Shown piece by piece: positions 22,514-33,873 of a DNA stretch of 64,000 nt. Under the pieces are notes generated by a model. That model did no database searches. It was not told where the DNA came from and saw only the letters and a program-made list of their open reading frames with translations. Source of the DNA: an uncultured Pseudomonadales bacterium (lineage in GTDB: Bacteria; Pseudomonadota; Gammaproteobacteria; Pseudomonadales; Cellvibrionaceae); NCBI GenBank assembly GCA_947489425.1, contig CANLDL010000002.1:868001-932000 (forward strand), read 5' to 3'. How positions within the stretch are numbered: the first letter of the stretch is position 1; each line of letters begins with the position of its first letter. The position numbers were made by a program, and so were the translations under genes.

Positions 22514-23344
22514 TATTGAGCGAATATATTCAATAACACTGCCTGTCTCTGGTTTTACACCACGCCAAATAGAAAAAGATTCTGCACCTTGGCAAACTAA
22601 CATACCTAAGCCATCACTAATGGAGAGAGCTTTGTTCTCTTTGGCCCACATTAAAAAAGGTGTTAATTCTTTTGCATACATCATGTCGTAGCAGCAAGTA
22701 TTTTCACTAATAATATTATTAGGAAGTGGTGGCAGCTCGCCACTCAAACTTGCAGATGATCCATTAATAATAATATCAAAAGCGATTGCGTTATCTCGCT
22801 CGGCTAGCTCAGGATAGGAGCAGGCATCAATAGCAAATATATCGGAAAAACCATCGGCGAGCTGTTGGGCCTTTTCTTTGGTACGATTAACAATGGTAAT
22901 GGAATTAGGAGAGTCTTTAATAAAGGGTTCGATTATACCGCGGACTGCACCACCCGCACCGAGAATTAAAATATTTTTATTATTGATTGTCCACTTTAAA
23001 TGTTGAGTAATATCTGTGACTAAGCCGATACCATCGGTATTATCGCCGATGATGAAATTATCTTTATCTAAAAATAATGTATTAACCGCACCAGCACGTT
23101 TAGCACGCTCGGTTAAGTCTGCTGCAAAGTCAAAGGCATCATGTTTGAATGGCACAGTAATATTTAGGCCCTTACCTCCCTGCTTAAAAAATTCATCGGC
23201 GCCTTTAGAGAAGCTATCAATATCAATGCATTGTGCTGTATAGGATAGGTCCTGCTTAGTTTGCTTGGCAAATTCAGCGTGCAGTAGTGGAGATTTTGAG
23301 TGCGCAATAGGGTTGCCAAAAACAGCGTAAAGATCAATTGTCAT
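22508..23344 (-). CDS. aroE: Shikimate dehydrogenase (NADP+)
   Basis: AroE reduces 3-dehydroshikimate to shikimate in aromatic amino acid synthesis. The 278-residue protein has the substrate-binding N-terminus AVFGNPIAHSKSPLLH, the catalytic lysine in NITVPFK, the Asp in GDNTDGIG, and the NADP-binding loop ILGAGGAVRGI with NRTKEKA. Length matches the family (272 in E. coli). It is directly behind hemF with a one-base gap, so the two are probably cotranscribed. Confidence 0.96.
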   Translation of the reverse strand: MTIDLYAVFGNPIAHSKSPLLHAEFAKQTKQDLSYTAQCIDIDSFSKGADEFFKQGGKGLNITVPFKHDAFDFAADLTERAKRAGAVNTLFLDKDNFIIGDNTDGIGLVTDITQHLKWTINNKNILILGAGGAVRGIIEPFIKDSPNSITIVNRTKEKAQQLADGFSDIFAIDACSYPELAERDNAIAFDIIINGSSASLSGELPPLPNNIISENTCCYDMMYAKELTPFLMWAKENKALSISDGLGMLVCQGAESFSIWRGVKPETGSVIEYIRSIL

Positions 23345-23345
23345 A

Positions 23346-24868
<1,523 letters not shown>

Positions 24869-24914
24869 ATCGAATAGAGTAGGGCAGTGGCAACGGAGTT
24901 GATCTTATTATACG

Positions 24915-26057
24915 TTATTGGTTGATTGCCTCATAACCCCAATCGGAGTGTTTAACCGCACCTTTTAATTCTAAATTAAAAAGCGTGGTCGCGACCTCTG
25001 AGCTAGATAAGCCCGAGCGCTCGATTAATTGTTCGATTGCAATAGTATCGTAGCCAATATGCTTCAGTAATCTTTGTTCTAACTCATTAAGAGATAGTTT
25101 AAAAGTTGTTTTAGCCGGTAGAGGCCCGTTGATGTTGGGATTATTTTGCTGGGTTGCAAAATAATGAATAAGCCCAGCAAGCTGCTTAATAATGTCTTCG
25201 CCGGTTTCTACTAATTGTGCACCCTGTTTAATCAGTGCATGGCACCCTTTAGATTGGGGGTTGTGAATAGAACCCGGTACAGCAAATACCTCCCTATTTT
25301 GTTCCAGTGCATAGCGAGCAGTGATTAAAGAGCCACTTTTTACAGCGGCTTCCATCACTAAAACACCTAGACTTAGGCCACTAATAATACGATTACGTTG
25401 TGGAAAATGTGCCGCGTGAGGAGCTGTACCTGGAGCAAACTCTGTTACTAGCAAGCCACCTTTATCCAAGATAGTATCTGCGAGTCGCTGGTGGCGAGAG
25501 GGGTAAATTCTATCAATGCCTGTGGCCATTACGGCAATAGTTTTGCCACTAACATTAAGTGTTGCCTCGTGAGCAAAGCCATCAACACCAAGAGCAAGCC
25601 CACTGGTTATAGTAAAGCCACCCTGGGCGAGGTAGCGTGCAAAAGCGCGAGTGTTTTCTATACCGGAGGCCGTTGGGTTGCGTGTACCAATAATAGCAAT
25701 TTGAGGAAGTGATAAAAGCTCAATATTACCTTTGACAAAAAGTAATGGTGGCGGACGCTCAATTTGCCCAAGTAGTCCTGGATAGTTAATGTTTTGATGT
25801 GTAATTAAATGAGCATTCTGTTGCTCTAGAGACTCCAAAGCCTGTATGCCTCTTATAGCAAGTGGGCTTTTTTCACCAAGCTTTTGGAACTCCCCCAAGA
25901 CCTTTTTAGCTGGAGGGCTTATTTTAGGTAGTTCGTCAAAGGGGGCAAGTAATGCTTTTTCCGGTGTTTGGTGGATATCAATCCAAGACCAGTAACGGCT
26001 TGGTCCGACGCCGGGAAGTAGAGAAAGCAGCAATGTGTAAAAATCAGAGTTTTTCAT
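24915..26057 (-). CDS. dprA: DNA-processing protein DprA (Smf)
   Basis: DprA protects incoming single-stranded DNA and loads RecA during natural transformation, and is found in many non-competent bacteria too. The 380-residue protein has an N-terminal helical region, the Rossmann-like core with IGTRNPTASGIENTRAFA, SGLALGVDGFAHEATL, FPQRNRIISGLS and REVFAVPGSIHNPQSKGCH, then a C-terminal winged-helix domain (about residues 310-375). It is coupled with tsaC and the LysM gene, an arrangement I recall from pseudomonads. Confidence 0.95.
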   Translation of the reverse strand: MKNSDFYTLLLSLLPGVGPSRYWSWIDIHQTPEKALLAPFDELPKISPPAKKVLGEFQKLGEKSPLAIRGIQALESLEQQNAHLITHQNINYPGLLGQIERPPPLLFVKGNIELLSLPQIAIIGTRNPTASGIENTRAFARYLAQGGFTITSGLALGVDGFAHEATLNVSGKTIAVMATGIDRIYPSRHQRLADTILDKGGLLVTEFAPGTAPHAAHFPQRNRIISGLSLGVLVMEAAVKSGSLITARYALEQNREVFAVPGSIHNPQSKGCHALIKQGAQLVETGEDIIKQLAGLIHYFATQQNNPNINGPLPAKTTFKLSLNELEQRLLKHIGYDTIAIEQLIERSGLSSSEVATTLFNLELKGAVKHSDWGYEAINQ

Positions 26058-26093
26058 ATTGACTCGTCCTTGAGTAGTTATACTACAGAAAAT

Positions 26094-27152
26094 TTACGGC
26101 ATACGCACGTAATCGCCTATTCTAATTCCGCGATCGGCTTTAAGGACTAGCGCTAGGCTCATTTTATCAAAGCTCTTAAATACCATTAAAATGCCCGCTC
26201 GCTCATCGGGTAGAGTGATTGTCTCTGCTTTACCTTTTTTAGTGCGATCAACGGTCACAATGCCACGCTTAAATATGGATAGGACATTACCGGCGATAAG
26301 GTTATCCTCTTCGCCAAGATTAATTGCGACAACATCTAATAGACCAACCTGATTAACACCTTCTTGTTCAATGCTAATGATTAGTCCTTCTACTTCATCT
26401 TCAGGAGCCGATGGAAAGAAAGTTGGTTCTATTACTCGCTCTTCGGTAGGTAATATGCGATCGCTAATGCGAATATCGCCTGTTGAGCGAGTCACATTAA
26501 ATGTTCCAATATCTTCTTTTAAGGCCTCTATGTTGATATTACCTATATCACGAGCTTGAATGCCCAATATCTCGCCTGTATCCGGGTCAATATAATCAAT
26601 CCCTTTACGGTATATCCCATAATTAGGAATATTATCGGCAAACTCTCCACGACCATAAAGCTGGTCACCAGCGCCTAAAACTAAGCGTCCCTCTTGGCCA
26701 GCTACAACGTAAGGTGCATCCGATAAAACGCCAGGTTCAAGGATACGATTGCGCGATAGCCAGCTATTAATCTCATCAAGTGGTATAGCAGGAATAGCCC
26801 TCTCGATAGGTGTTACACGAATCTGAGGAGAAAGTTTATCTGTGCCACTGGGTGAGAGTTTGACAGTACGGTTAACGGTAAGGCGTGGTTTGCCATCTAT
26901 GTAGATAAGGCTGACAACATCACCAGGAAAAATAAGATGAGGATTATCTATTTGAGGATTGGCATGCCAGATTTCGGGCCATAACCAAGGAGAATTTAGA
27001 AAACTCGATGAAATACCCCATAAAGTATCGCCTTTTTTTACGATATAGCGTTCAGGATAGTCGCTTTTTAGGAGGTCATCGGCATGTGTTGCCAGTACAT
27101 AGGTTAAGCTCATAAGAAGAGCTATAATGATACTGGAGACTTTAATTTTCAT
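26094..27152 (-). CDS. LysM-domain cell-envelope protein
   Basis: The protein starts with a signal peptide (MKIKVSSIIIALLMSLTYVL, cleavage near ATHA-DD). It then has one LysM domain (about residues 34-84, with YIVKKGDTLWGISSSFL, LWPEIWHANPQI and LIFPGDVV), which binds peptidoglycan. The remaining 260 residues have no catalytic motif I recognise. Homologues of about this size are conserved beside dprA and def in related gammaproteobacteria, but the function is not established. It is transcribed away from def across a 260-base divergent region with no obvious consensus promoter. Confidence 0.9.
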   Translation of the reverse strand: MKIKVSSIIIALLMSLTYVLATHADDLLKSDYPERYIVKKGDTLWGISSSFLNSPWLWPEIWHANPQIDNPHLIFPGDVVSLIYIDGKPRLTVNRTVKLSPSGTDKLSPQIRVTPIERAIPAIPLDEINSWLSRNRILEPGVLSDAPYVVAGQEGRLVLGAGDQLYGRGEFADNIPNYGIYRKGIDYIDPDTGEILGIQARDIGNINIEALKEDIGTFNVTRSTGDIRISDRILPTEERVIEPTFFPSAPEDEVEGLIISIEQEGVNQVGLLDVVAINLGEEDNLIAGNVLSIFKRGIVTVDRTKKGKAETITLPDERAGILMVFKSFDKMSLALVLKADRGIRIGDYVRMP

Positions 27153-27413
27153 TAGATCGATCCTGTTTTATGTGGCACGAGCTTTCGTTATAATCACGAA
27201 TGTAATATCACCCGATAAGACGGTTTACTCTATTATTGCTCTTAATATACTTACACTATTTGCATTATTAAATATAGTCACTCTATTTATAGCATTAATT
27301 CCTGTATGATCATAGTCTTAGACGTGATTCTTCGCTTTTTACTAGAAGTTAGTCACAATCAATGACAGTTGTAATAAGTAATCCTATTTAACAAAGGCTA
27401 AACAGACTAAACC

Positions 27414-27920
27414 ATGGCTCGATTAGAAATACTGGAATTTCCAGATCCAAGACTTCGCACAAAAGCACAGCCTGTTGCGGATGTAGACGATAAAATCCGT
27501 CAAATCGTTGAGGATATGTTTGAGACCATGTACGACTCCAAGGGTATTGGTCTTGCAGCAACACAGGTTAATATCCATCAGCGCATTATTGTTATTGATA
27601 TTTCAGAAGAAAAAGATGAGAAACATGTATTTATTAACCCGCAAATAACCATCCTTGATGATATACCTGATAGCTATGATGAAGGTTGTCTCTCTGTTCC
27701 CGGTTTTTACGAAACTGTTGAGCGCCCCAAAAAGGTGCGTGTTGAAGCTTTAAATCAAAACGGAGAGAGCTTTACTATCGAACCTGAGGGCTTATTAGCC
27801 GTATGTATTCAACACGAAATTGATCATCTCGATGGTAAACTATTTGTTGATTATATCTCACCCATCAAGCGCAATCGCATTCGTAAAAAGCTAGAAAAAC
27901 AACATCGCGCTCAGGCCTAA
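27414..27920 (+). CDS. def: Peptide deformylase
   Basis: Def removes the formyl group from the N-terminal methionine of nascent proteins. All three metal-enzyme motifs are present in the 168-residue product: [18 protein letters not shown] (Cys ligand) and QHEIDHLDG (His-His ligands and catalytic Glu). Length is that of E. coli Def (169). It lies six bases before fmt, the enzyme that adds the formyl group. Confidence 0.97.
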   Translation: MARLEILEFPDPRLRTKAQPVADVDDKIRQIVEDMFETMYDSKGIGLAATQVNIHQRIIVIDISEEKDEKHVFINPQITILDDIPDSYDEGCLSVPGFYETVERPKKVRVEALNQNGESFTIEPEGLLAVCIQHEIDHLDGKLFVDYISPIKRNRIRKKLEKQHRAQA

Positions 27921-27926
27921 TAGTTA

Positions 27927-28961
27927 ATGACAAATCCGCTAAAACCGTTGCGAATCATCTTTGCTGGTACTCCTGAATTTGCAGCTCATCACTTGCAGGT
28001 CTTAATTGATTCGCAAGCGGTACAAGATAAACCCTGCAATTACGAGTTAGTAGGTGTTTACACACAGCCAGATCGTCCTGCTGGTCGCGGAAAGAAGCTC
28101 ACCCCAAGTACTGTTAAAAAGCTTGCTCTTGAGCATAACTTGCCTGTATTTCAGCCCCTATCCTTAAAAGACGAGCTTGCTCAAGTCGAGTTAAAAAGCC
28201 TCAATGCTGATTTGATGATCGTGGTTGCTTATGGTTTGATTCTACCGAAAGTTATTTTAGAGACGCCAACCTATGGCTGCATCAATGTTCATGCCTCCCT
28301 ATTGCCGCGTTGGCGTGGCGCAGCGCCTATACAACGGGCTATTTTAGGCGATGAAACGACTCCCAATGGCGATACCCAAACGGGCGTCACTATTATGCAA
28401 ATGGATGTTGGGCTAGATACCGGTGATATGTTGCATAAAACTACCTGCGATATCTTACCCACGGAGACCACTGCAAGCCTACATGATAAGCTTATGGGCT
28501 TAGGTGGTGATGCCTTATTTAAGGTTTTAGAGCAAATAGCTTCTCAAACCTTAAAGCCTATTAAGCAAAATGAGCATTTGGCAAACTATGCCGAAAAAAT
28601 TACCAAGCAAGAGGCACAAATTGATTGGAGCTTATCCGCTGATAATATAGAGCGAGGGATTCGTGCCTATAACCCCTTTCCCGTTGCCTATACCTTTTTT
28701 AAAGAGCAGCGAATAAAAATTTACGCAGCCAATATTTGTTCGCCTAATGCTAAAACTCTAGAGATTACAAGCCCAGATATTAAAGGTGCAGCCAAGGCTG
28801 GAGAGGTGCTAGGTTTAGATGAAAGCGGCTTGATGATATCTTGTGGCGAAGGTCTCTTACAAATAACTAGCTTACAACTACCGGGTAAAAAAGCTATACA
28901 GGTGGCCGAGCTAATCAATGGCCATCAAGATTTCTTTTCAATAGGCAGCAGCTTTGAATAA
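27927..28961 (+). CDS. fmt: Methionyl-tRNA formyltransferase
   Basis: Fmt formylates initiator Met-tRNA with 10-formyltetrahydrofolate. The 344-residue protein has the N-terminal RIIFAGTPEFAAHHL, the GVYTQPDRPAGRGKKL loop, the active-site segment INVHASLLPRWRGAAPIQRA and GVTIMQMDVGLDTGDML, followed by the C-terminal tRNA-binding beta-barrel. The length is slightly above E. coli Fmt (315). It follows def and overlaps rsmB by eight bases. Confidence 0.97.
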   Translation: MTNPLKPLRIIFAGTPEFAAHHLQVLIDSQAVQDKPCNYELVGVYTQPDRPAGRGKKLTPSTVKKLALEHNLPVFQPLSLKDELAQVELKSLNADLMIVVAYGLILPKVILETPTYGCINVHASLLPRWRGAAPIQRAILGDETTPNGDTQTGVTIMQMDVGLDTGDMLHKTTCDILPTETTASLHDKLMGLGGDALFKVLEQIASQTLKPIKQNEHLANYAEKITKQEAQIDWSLSADNIERGIRAYNPFPVAYTFFKEQRIKIYAANICSPNAKTLEITSPDIKGAAKAGEVLGLDESGLMISCGEGLLQITSLQLPGKKAIQVAELINGHQDFFSIGSSFE

Positions 28962-30372
28962 GCCAACAAAAAATGCCAAAGGTGGCCAATCAAAGGCCCA
29001 GACTAAAAAAACAACGCCTCGAATAATTGCCCTACAAATCCTAACCCAGCTGCTAAAGCAACAAGGCTCCTTGGCAAGCCTACTGCCGCAGTATACCAGT
29101 GAGTTATCGAGCCAGGAGCAGGGCTTTGTTAAGGAGCTATGCTATGGTTGTTGCCGTTGGTACCCTACTTTAAACGAGGTCTTGAATCAGCTTTTGCGAC
29201 AAAAGCTAAAAGCAAAAGATGCAGATATAAAAGCCATTATGTTGCTTGGCTTATATCAATTAGAATTTTTACGTACCGCTGATTATGCAGCAATTAACGA
29301 GAGTGTTAACGCTGTGGCTGTGGTTAAAAAGCCATGGGCAAAAAAATTGGTTAATGCGGTATTGCGCAATTTTCAACGCGATCAAAGAAGCATTTTTGAC
29401 AAAGCCAAAAAGAAAAGCAAAACAAATCATCCTGCGTGGCTTGCAGCTGAGATCAAAAAATCGTGGCCTGATTATGCAGAGTCTATTTTTGCGGCCAATA
29501 ACCAATCACCACCTCTAACTCTACGAGTCAATCAGCAGCAATATTCACGGGAACAATACCAACAGCTATTAGTCGATGCCGGTATTGAAGCTGCTTTGGC
29601 ACCCATTAGTAAAAATGGCCTCTATCTAAAAAGCCCCGTGCCTGTTACCTCACTACCAAATTTTAGTGAGGGAGCTGTTAGTGTCCAAGATGAGGCGGGT
29701 CAGCTAGCGGCCTCACTATTACAATTAAAATCTGGGCAGCGAGTGCTCGATGCTTGTTGTGCACCTGGTGGTAAAACCTGCCATATTGGCGAGACAGAGC
29801 CAGAGCTTGCGAGCATCTTCGCAGTGGATTTGGAGGAGCGCCGACTAAAGCGCGTGCACGAAAACCTTGAGCGCCTAAATATAAATGCCAAGGTGATTTG
29901 TGGTGATGCGGCTGAGCCTGCGCAGTGGTGGGATGGTCAAGCCTTTGATCGTATTTTGTTAGATGCACCGTGTTCGGCAACGGGTATTATCAGGCGCCAG
30001 CCAGACATCAAGTTGCTTAGAGAACCTGAGCATGTACAGGCACTCACACAATTGCAGCATCGCTTATTGTGGGCACTTTGGCCTCTGTTGGCAGATGGGG
30101 GTATACTGCTATACGCAACCTGTTCGATCTTGCCCCAAGAGAACACAAAAGTGATTGAGCAATTTTTAGGTAGTGTACCGGATGCTGTTATCGACCCGAT
30201 GGTTTTTAATACAGATGACCAAACACTAAGTAATAGTATGCCTTTATTTGGCATAGAACAGCCTTTTGGGCGACAGCTATTACCACTGATTGGTAAGTCT
30301 GAAGCTGATAATATGGGCAATCAAAATCATGATGGTTTTTATTATTGCCGATTAAAAAAGATTAAAAAGTAA
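28954..30372 (+). CDS. rsmB: 16S rRNA (cytosine-967-C5)-methyltransferase RsmB
   Basis: RsmB (Sun/Fmu) methylates C967 of 16S rRNA. The 472-residue protein has an N-terminal NusB-like helical domain (about residues 20-160). The SAM-dependent domain follows, with [15 protein letters not shown], the [19 protein letters not shown] motif carrying one active-site cysteine, and [13 protein letters not shown] with the second. The predicted start is a TTG overlapping the fmt stop region. No ATG occurs in the first 100 residues, so a non-ATG start is required. Confidence 0.95.
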   Translation: MNKPTKNAKGGQSKAQTKKTTPRIIALQILTQLLKQQGSLASLLPQYTSELSSQEQGFVKELCYGCCRWYPTLNEVLNQLLRQKLKAKDADIKAIMLLGLYQLEFLRTADYAAINESVNAVAVVKKPWAKKLVNAVLRNFQRDQRSIFDKAKKKSKTNHPAWLAAEIKKSWPDYAESIFAANNQSPPLTLRVNQQQYSREQYQQLLVDAGIEAALAPISKNGLYLKSPVPVTSLPNFSEGAVSVQDEAGQLAASLLQLKSGQRVLDACCAPGGKTCHIGETEPELASIFAVDLEERRLKRVHENLERLNINAKVICGDAAEPAQWWDGQAFDRILLDAPCSATGIIRRQPDIKLLREPEHVQALTQLQHRLLWALWPLLADGGILLYATCSILPQENTKVIEQFLGSVPDAVIDPMVFNTDDQTLSNSMPLFGIEQPFGRQLLPLIGKSEADNMGNQNHDGFYYCRLKKIKK

Positions 30373-30385
30373 GGCTCTAAAAAGC

Positions 30386-31774
30386 ATGAAAATTATTATT
30401 CTTGGTGCGGGTCAGGTAGGTGCAAATATTGCCGAGCATCTCGCACGCGAGCAAAATGATATAACCGTTGTCGATAACTCGACAGAAACCTTGCGTGAAC
30501 TGCGCGACCGGCTCGATATTCGTGTTGTTAATGGTCATGCTTCTCATCCCGATGTATTAGAGCAGGCCAATATTGAAGATGCAGACCTGCTGATTGCGGT
30601 TACTGCTAATGATGAAGTCAACATGGTGGCTTGCCAGATCGCCTACAGCTTATATAGAACCCCAACCAAAATTGCACGTATCCGCGCTCCCGTTTTTGGA
30701 AACTATAAAGAAAAGTTATTTCGTGATGAGCATTCACCCGTCGATGTCATCATTAGCCCCGAGCAGTTAGTTTCTGATTATATTTTTAGTTTGGTAGAAA
30801 ACCCAGGCGCACTGCAAGTGCTCGACTTTGCTGAGGGTGCCATTCGCTTGGTGGCCGTTAAGGCTTATCATGGTGGTCCGCTTGTTGGTCGAGAGTTACG
30901 CTTTATGCGCCAGCATATGCCTAATGTTGATACTCGCGTCGCTGCTATTTATCGACGTGGCCAGGCAATTATGCCCGAGGGGCATACAGTCGTAGAGGTT
31001 GACGACGAGGTATTTTTTATCGCGGCGCGCAGTAATATTCGTGCAGTCATGAGCGAGATGCGTCGCTCAGAAAAACCCTATAAGCGTATTATGATTGCTG
31101 GTGGTGGTAATATTGGCTTACGTCTTGCCAAAAAAATAGAAAGCCGCTATTCCATTAAAATCTTTGAGTTAGGTTCTGAGCGTTGTAAAGAACTTAGCGA
31201 AGAGCTTGATTACAGTGTCATACTTCAAGGTAGTGCATCGGATCAGGATTTATTATTAGAAGAAAACATCGAAGAGACGGATATTTTTATCGCAGTTACT
31301 AACGATGACGAAGCAAATATTATGGCATCACTTTTGGCTAAACGTCTCGGTGCTAAAAAGGTAATGGCCTTAATTAATAACCCCGCCTACGTTGATCTTA
31401 TTCAAGGTGGGGAAATCGATATAGCAGTATCTCCACAGCAAGCAACGGTTGGTAGCCTACTTTCTCACGTGCGCAGCGCGGATATGGTTAATGTACACTC
31501 CCTGCGTCGTAGTGCTGCCGAGGCGATCGAAGTGATTGCTCATGGCGATGCAAATAGCTCTAAAGTTGTGGGTAAAACCGTAGAAGAAGTTGACCTACCC
31601 GAGGGTGCTAGTATAGGTGCTATTTTGCGACAAACCGAAGAGGGTAAAGAAGTGCTCATTGCTCATGATAGCACTGTGATTAAAAACGAAGATCACGTTA
31701 TTGTATTCTTGGTTGATAAGCGCCATACAAAACATGTAGAGAAGCTATTTCAAGTTGGTTTTTCTTTCTTCTAA
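30386..31774 (+). CDS. trkA: Trk system potassium uptake regulator TrkA
   Basis: TrkA is the cytoplasmic NAD(H)-binding peripheral subunit that gates TrkH potassium uptake. The 462-residue protein contains two RCK repeats: [20 protein letters not shown] at the start and [19 protein letters not shown] in the second half, each followed by an RCK_C domain. The length matches E. coli TrkA (458). It follows rsmB by 13 bases and precedes trkH, as in pseudomonads for the first gene. Confidence 0.96.
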   Translation: MKIIILGAGQVGANIAEHLAREQNDITVVDNSTETLRELRDRLDIRVVNGHASHPDVLEQANIEDADLLIAVTANDEVNMVACQIAYSLYRTPTKIARIRAPVFGNYKEKLFRDEHSPVDVIISPEQLVSDYIFSLVENPGALQVLDFAEGAIRLVAVKAYHGGPLVGRELRFMRQHMPNVDTRVAAIYRRGQAIMPEGHTVVEVDDEVFFIAARSNIRAVMSEMRRSEKPYKRIMIAGGGNIGLRLAKKIESRYSIKIFELGSERCKELSEELDYSVILQGSASDQDLLLEENIEETDIFIAVTNDDEANIMASLLAKRLGAKKVMALINNPAYVDLIQGGEIDIAVSPQQATVGSLLSHVRSADMVNVHSLRRSAAEAIEVIAHGDANSSKVVGKTVEEVDLPEGASIGAILRQTEEGKEVLIAHDSTVIKNEDHVIVFLVDKRHTKHVEKLFQVGFSFF

Positions 31775-31782
31775 AATAAAAA

Positions 31783-31812
31783 ACAGTCAATTTTTATGGA
31801 CTGTACTTTTTA
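31783..31812 (+). terminator. Possible weak terminator between trkA and trkH
   Basis: A 6-base stem (ACAGTC / GACTGT) with a 10-base T-rich loop is followed by ACTTTTTAG, just after the trkA stop. It could attenuate rather than end transcription into trkH. Confidence 0.35.
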
Positions 31813-31867
31813 GTATTACTCTTTATTTCTATTGTTTTTACTATAAAAATTTAACAAGGCGGTCTAA

Positions 31868-33316
31868 ATGCACTCTTCAATTATTTTCCGTATATTAGGA
31901 ATCTTATTGATGTTGTTTAGCATCACCTTATTACCTCCAGTATTAATTTCTGTCATCTATAACGATGGGGCAATTAATGCCTTTATTATTTCCTTCTTTA
32001 TCACACTAGGCGCTGGCCTTTTTACTTGGCTGCCTGTTTATAAAACCAAACAAGACTTGCGCACACGCGATGGCTTTTTAATAACCGCATTATTTTGGGC
32101 TGTACTCGGCCTTGCGGGCTCACTGCCTTTTATTTTAAATGATGCTACTCACCTAAGTATTGTCGATGCAGTATTTGAATCTATCTCGGGCCTGACAACC
32201 ACAGGTGCAACGGTGATAACAGGCCTTGATGATCTACCGCAGTCTATTCTTTTTTACAGGCAACAACTTCAGTGGTTGGGTGGTATTGGTATTATTGTTA
32301 TTGCCGTTGCTATTCTACCCATGCTAGGCATTGGTGGTATGCAGCTTTATCGCGCGGAGACCCCAGGCCCAGTTAAAGATTCCAAACTAACCCCGCGAAT
32401 TACTCAAACGGCTAAGGCATTATTTTTTATTTATGTGAGTTTAACCATCGCTTGTGCCTTTGCTTATTGGTTGGCGGGTATGACGGTATTCGATGCAATA
32501 TGCCATGCCTTTTCGACGGTAGCTATTGGTGGCTTTTCTACTCATGACGCTAGCATGGCATTTTTTGATAGCCCGGCTATTTTAATAATAGGCATCATTT
32601 TTATGCTGCTATCGGGCATTAACTTTGCGCTACATTTTGTGGCTTGGCGCTCAAAAAGCGTTATGCATTTTTTAAAAGACCCCGAGTGTAAATTTTATTT
32701 ATGGTGTGTACTCTTTGGTGTCACGGTTACGGTCCTTTACCTATATAGCCAGAACATATATTCATTTAATGAGAGCTTACTCTTTGGTAGTTTTGAGCTT
32801 GTCTCGATATTGACGACAACGGGTTTTGGTGTGGCTGATTACAGTCAGTGGCCCACTTTTTTACCCTTTATGTTATTTATGTTTGCACTTATGGGTGGCT
32901 GTGGTGGCTCGACAGCCGGTGGGATAAAAGTCATGCGAGTGATGCTTATCTGCAAGCAAGGTGTTCGTGAGATCTATCGACTTATTCACCCTAATGCCGT
33001 TATTCCCGTTAAGGTAGGTAATAAGCCTGTTTCTGATCGTGTTATTGAAGCAGTTTGGGGGTTTTTTGCAGCCTATGTTATCAGCTTTATGATTATGTTT
33101 TTAATACTGATGGCGACAGGCTTGGATTTTTTAACGGCTTTTTCGGCAATTGGTGCATGTATTAATAACTTAGGCCCAGGTATGGGTGATGTTGCTGCAC
33201 ACTATGGCGACTTAAATAGTGTGGCTAAGTGGGTGCTTTGCTTTGCTATGCTGTTAGGGCGATTGGAAGTATTTACATTACTAGTATTATTGACCCCGGC
33301 ATTCTGGCGGCAGTAG
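31868..33316 (+). CDS. trkH: Trk potassium uptake channel TrkH
   Basis: TrkH is the membrane potassium-conducting subunit of the Trk system. The 482-residue protein has about ten hydrophobic helices with the four pore-loop regions typical of the superfamily, for example SGLTTTGATVI, STVAIGGFSTHD, LTTTGFGVADY and NNLGPGMGD. GGCGGSTAGGIKVMR is also characteristic. AAGG lies ahead of the ATG at 31868. It pairs with trkA upstream. Confidence 0.96.
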   Translation: MHSSIIFRILGILLMLFSITLLPPVLISVIYNDGAINAFIISFFITLGAGLFTWLPVYKTKQDLRTRDGFLITALFWAVLGLAGSLPFILNDATHLSIVDAVFESISGLTTTGATVITGLDDLPQSILFYRQQLQWLGGIGIIVIAVAILPMLGIGGMQLYRAETPGPVKDSKLTPRITQTAKALFFIYVSLTIACAFAYWLAGMTVFDAICHAFSTVAIGGFSTHDASMAFFDSPAILIIGIIFMLLSGINFALHFVAWRSKSVMHFLKDPECKFYLWCVLFGVTVTVLYLYSQNIYSFNESLLFGSFELVSILTTTGFGVADYSQWPTFLPFMLFMFALMGGCGGSTAGGIKVMRVMLICKQGVREIYRLIHPNAVIPVKVGNKPVSDRVIEAVWGFFAAYVISFMIMFLILMATGLDFLTAFSAIGACINNLGPGMGDVAAHYGDLNSVAKWVLCFAMLLGRLEVFTLLVLLTPAFWRQ

Positions 33317-33317
33317 T

Positions 33318-33851
33318 ATGGCTAAAGGTATGGCCAAAAAAATTATTGCTCTAGTTGCATCGATAATTATTTTTTTTATCGTACACCCTAATTCTCTTAA
33401 TCAAAACCCAATTGCTAATAAAGGCGATTCTCTTTTTGAGCTTTCGCAATTAGAGATAGTAGGCTTAGTTATTATTTCTTCAACAATGGCCGTTGTACTC
33501 TATGCAATAAACTTTATTAAAACCGAAAAGTTATATAAATATTTTGCACCAAAAATTACCCACAACATTAATTACGTTTGGATATTTTTAGTCGATGCTT
33601 TATTAACGGTTTTTTTGTGTTTGTTTTTAATCGCGCTCGCGCCACAAATTCACTATACCTACTATCAACAGATTATGTCTAACCTACCCAACCAAATTGT
33701 ATTTGCAGCAGGTTTGAGTGCCGATAAACTTATCGATCTTTTAGTGTTGCCAGTCGGTAGCTCTATTGCAGATTACTCTACAGGCTTTGTGCTTTGGTTG
33801 TGTTTTATAACAATTGCTTTATACGCAGTTTTCAGGAAAAAGTTAAAGTAA
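33318..33851 (+). CDS. Unidentified inner-membrane protein downstream of trkH
   Basis: I do not recognise this 177-residue protein. It has four hydrophobic segments (about residues 7-22, 46-65, 90-110 and 151-172). The regions between them are short, and there are no cysteine, histidine or nucleotide-binding motifs. It starts one base after the trkH stop codon, so it is very likely cotranslated with trkH. A second ATG at codon 5 could be the true start. An accessory role in ion transport is only a guess from position. Confidence 0.75.
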   Translation: MAKGMAKKIIALVASIIIFFIVHPNSLNQNPIANKGDSLFELSQLEIVGLVIISSTMAVVLYAINFIKTEKLYKYFAPKITHNINYVWIFLVDALLTVFLCLFLIALAPQIHYTYYQQIMSNLPNQIVFAAGLSADKLIDLLVLPVGSSIADYSTGFVLWLCFITIALYAVFRKKLK

Positions 33852-33873
33852 TGATTTTTAGCTGCGGCTTTAA

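Noticed and set aside
29678..30320. Open frames of 100 and 127 codons on the minus strand inside rsmB
   Set aside because: They overlap a well-supported gene completely, have no ribosome site or recognisable motif, and are best explained as shadows of rsmB codon usage.
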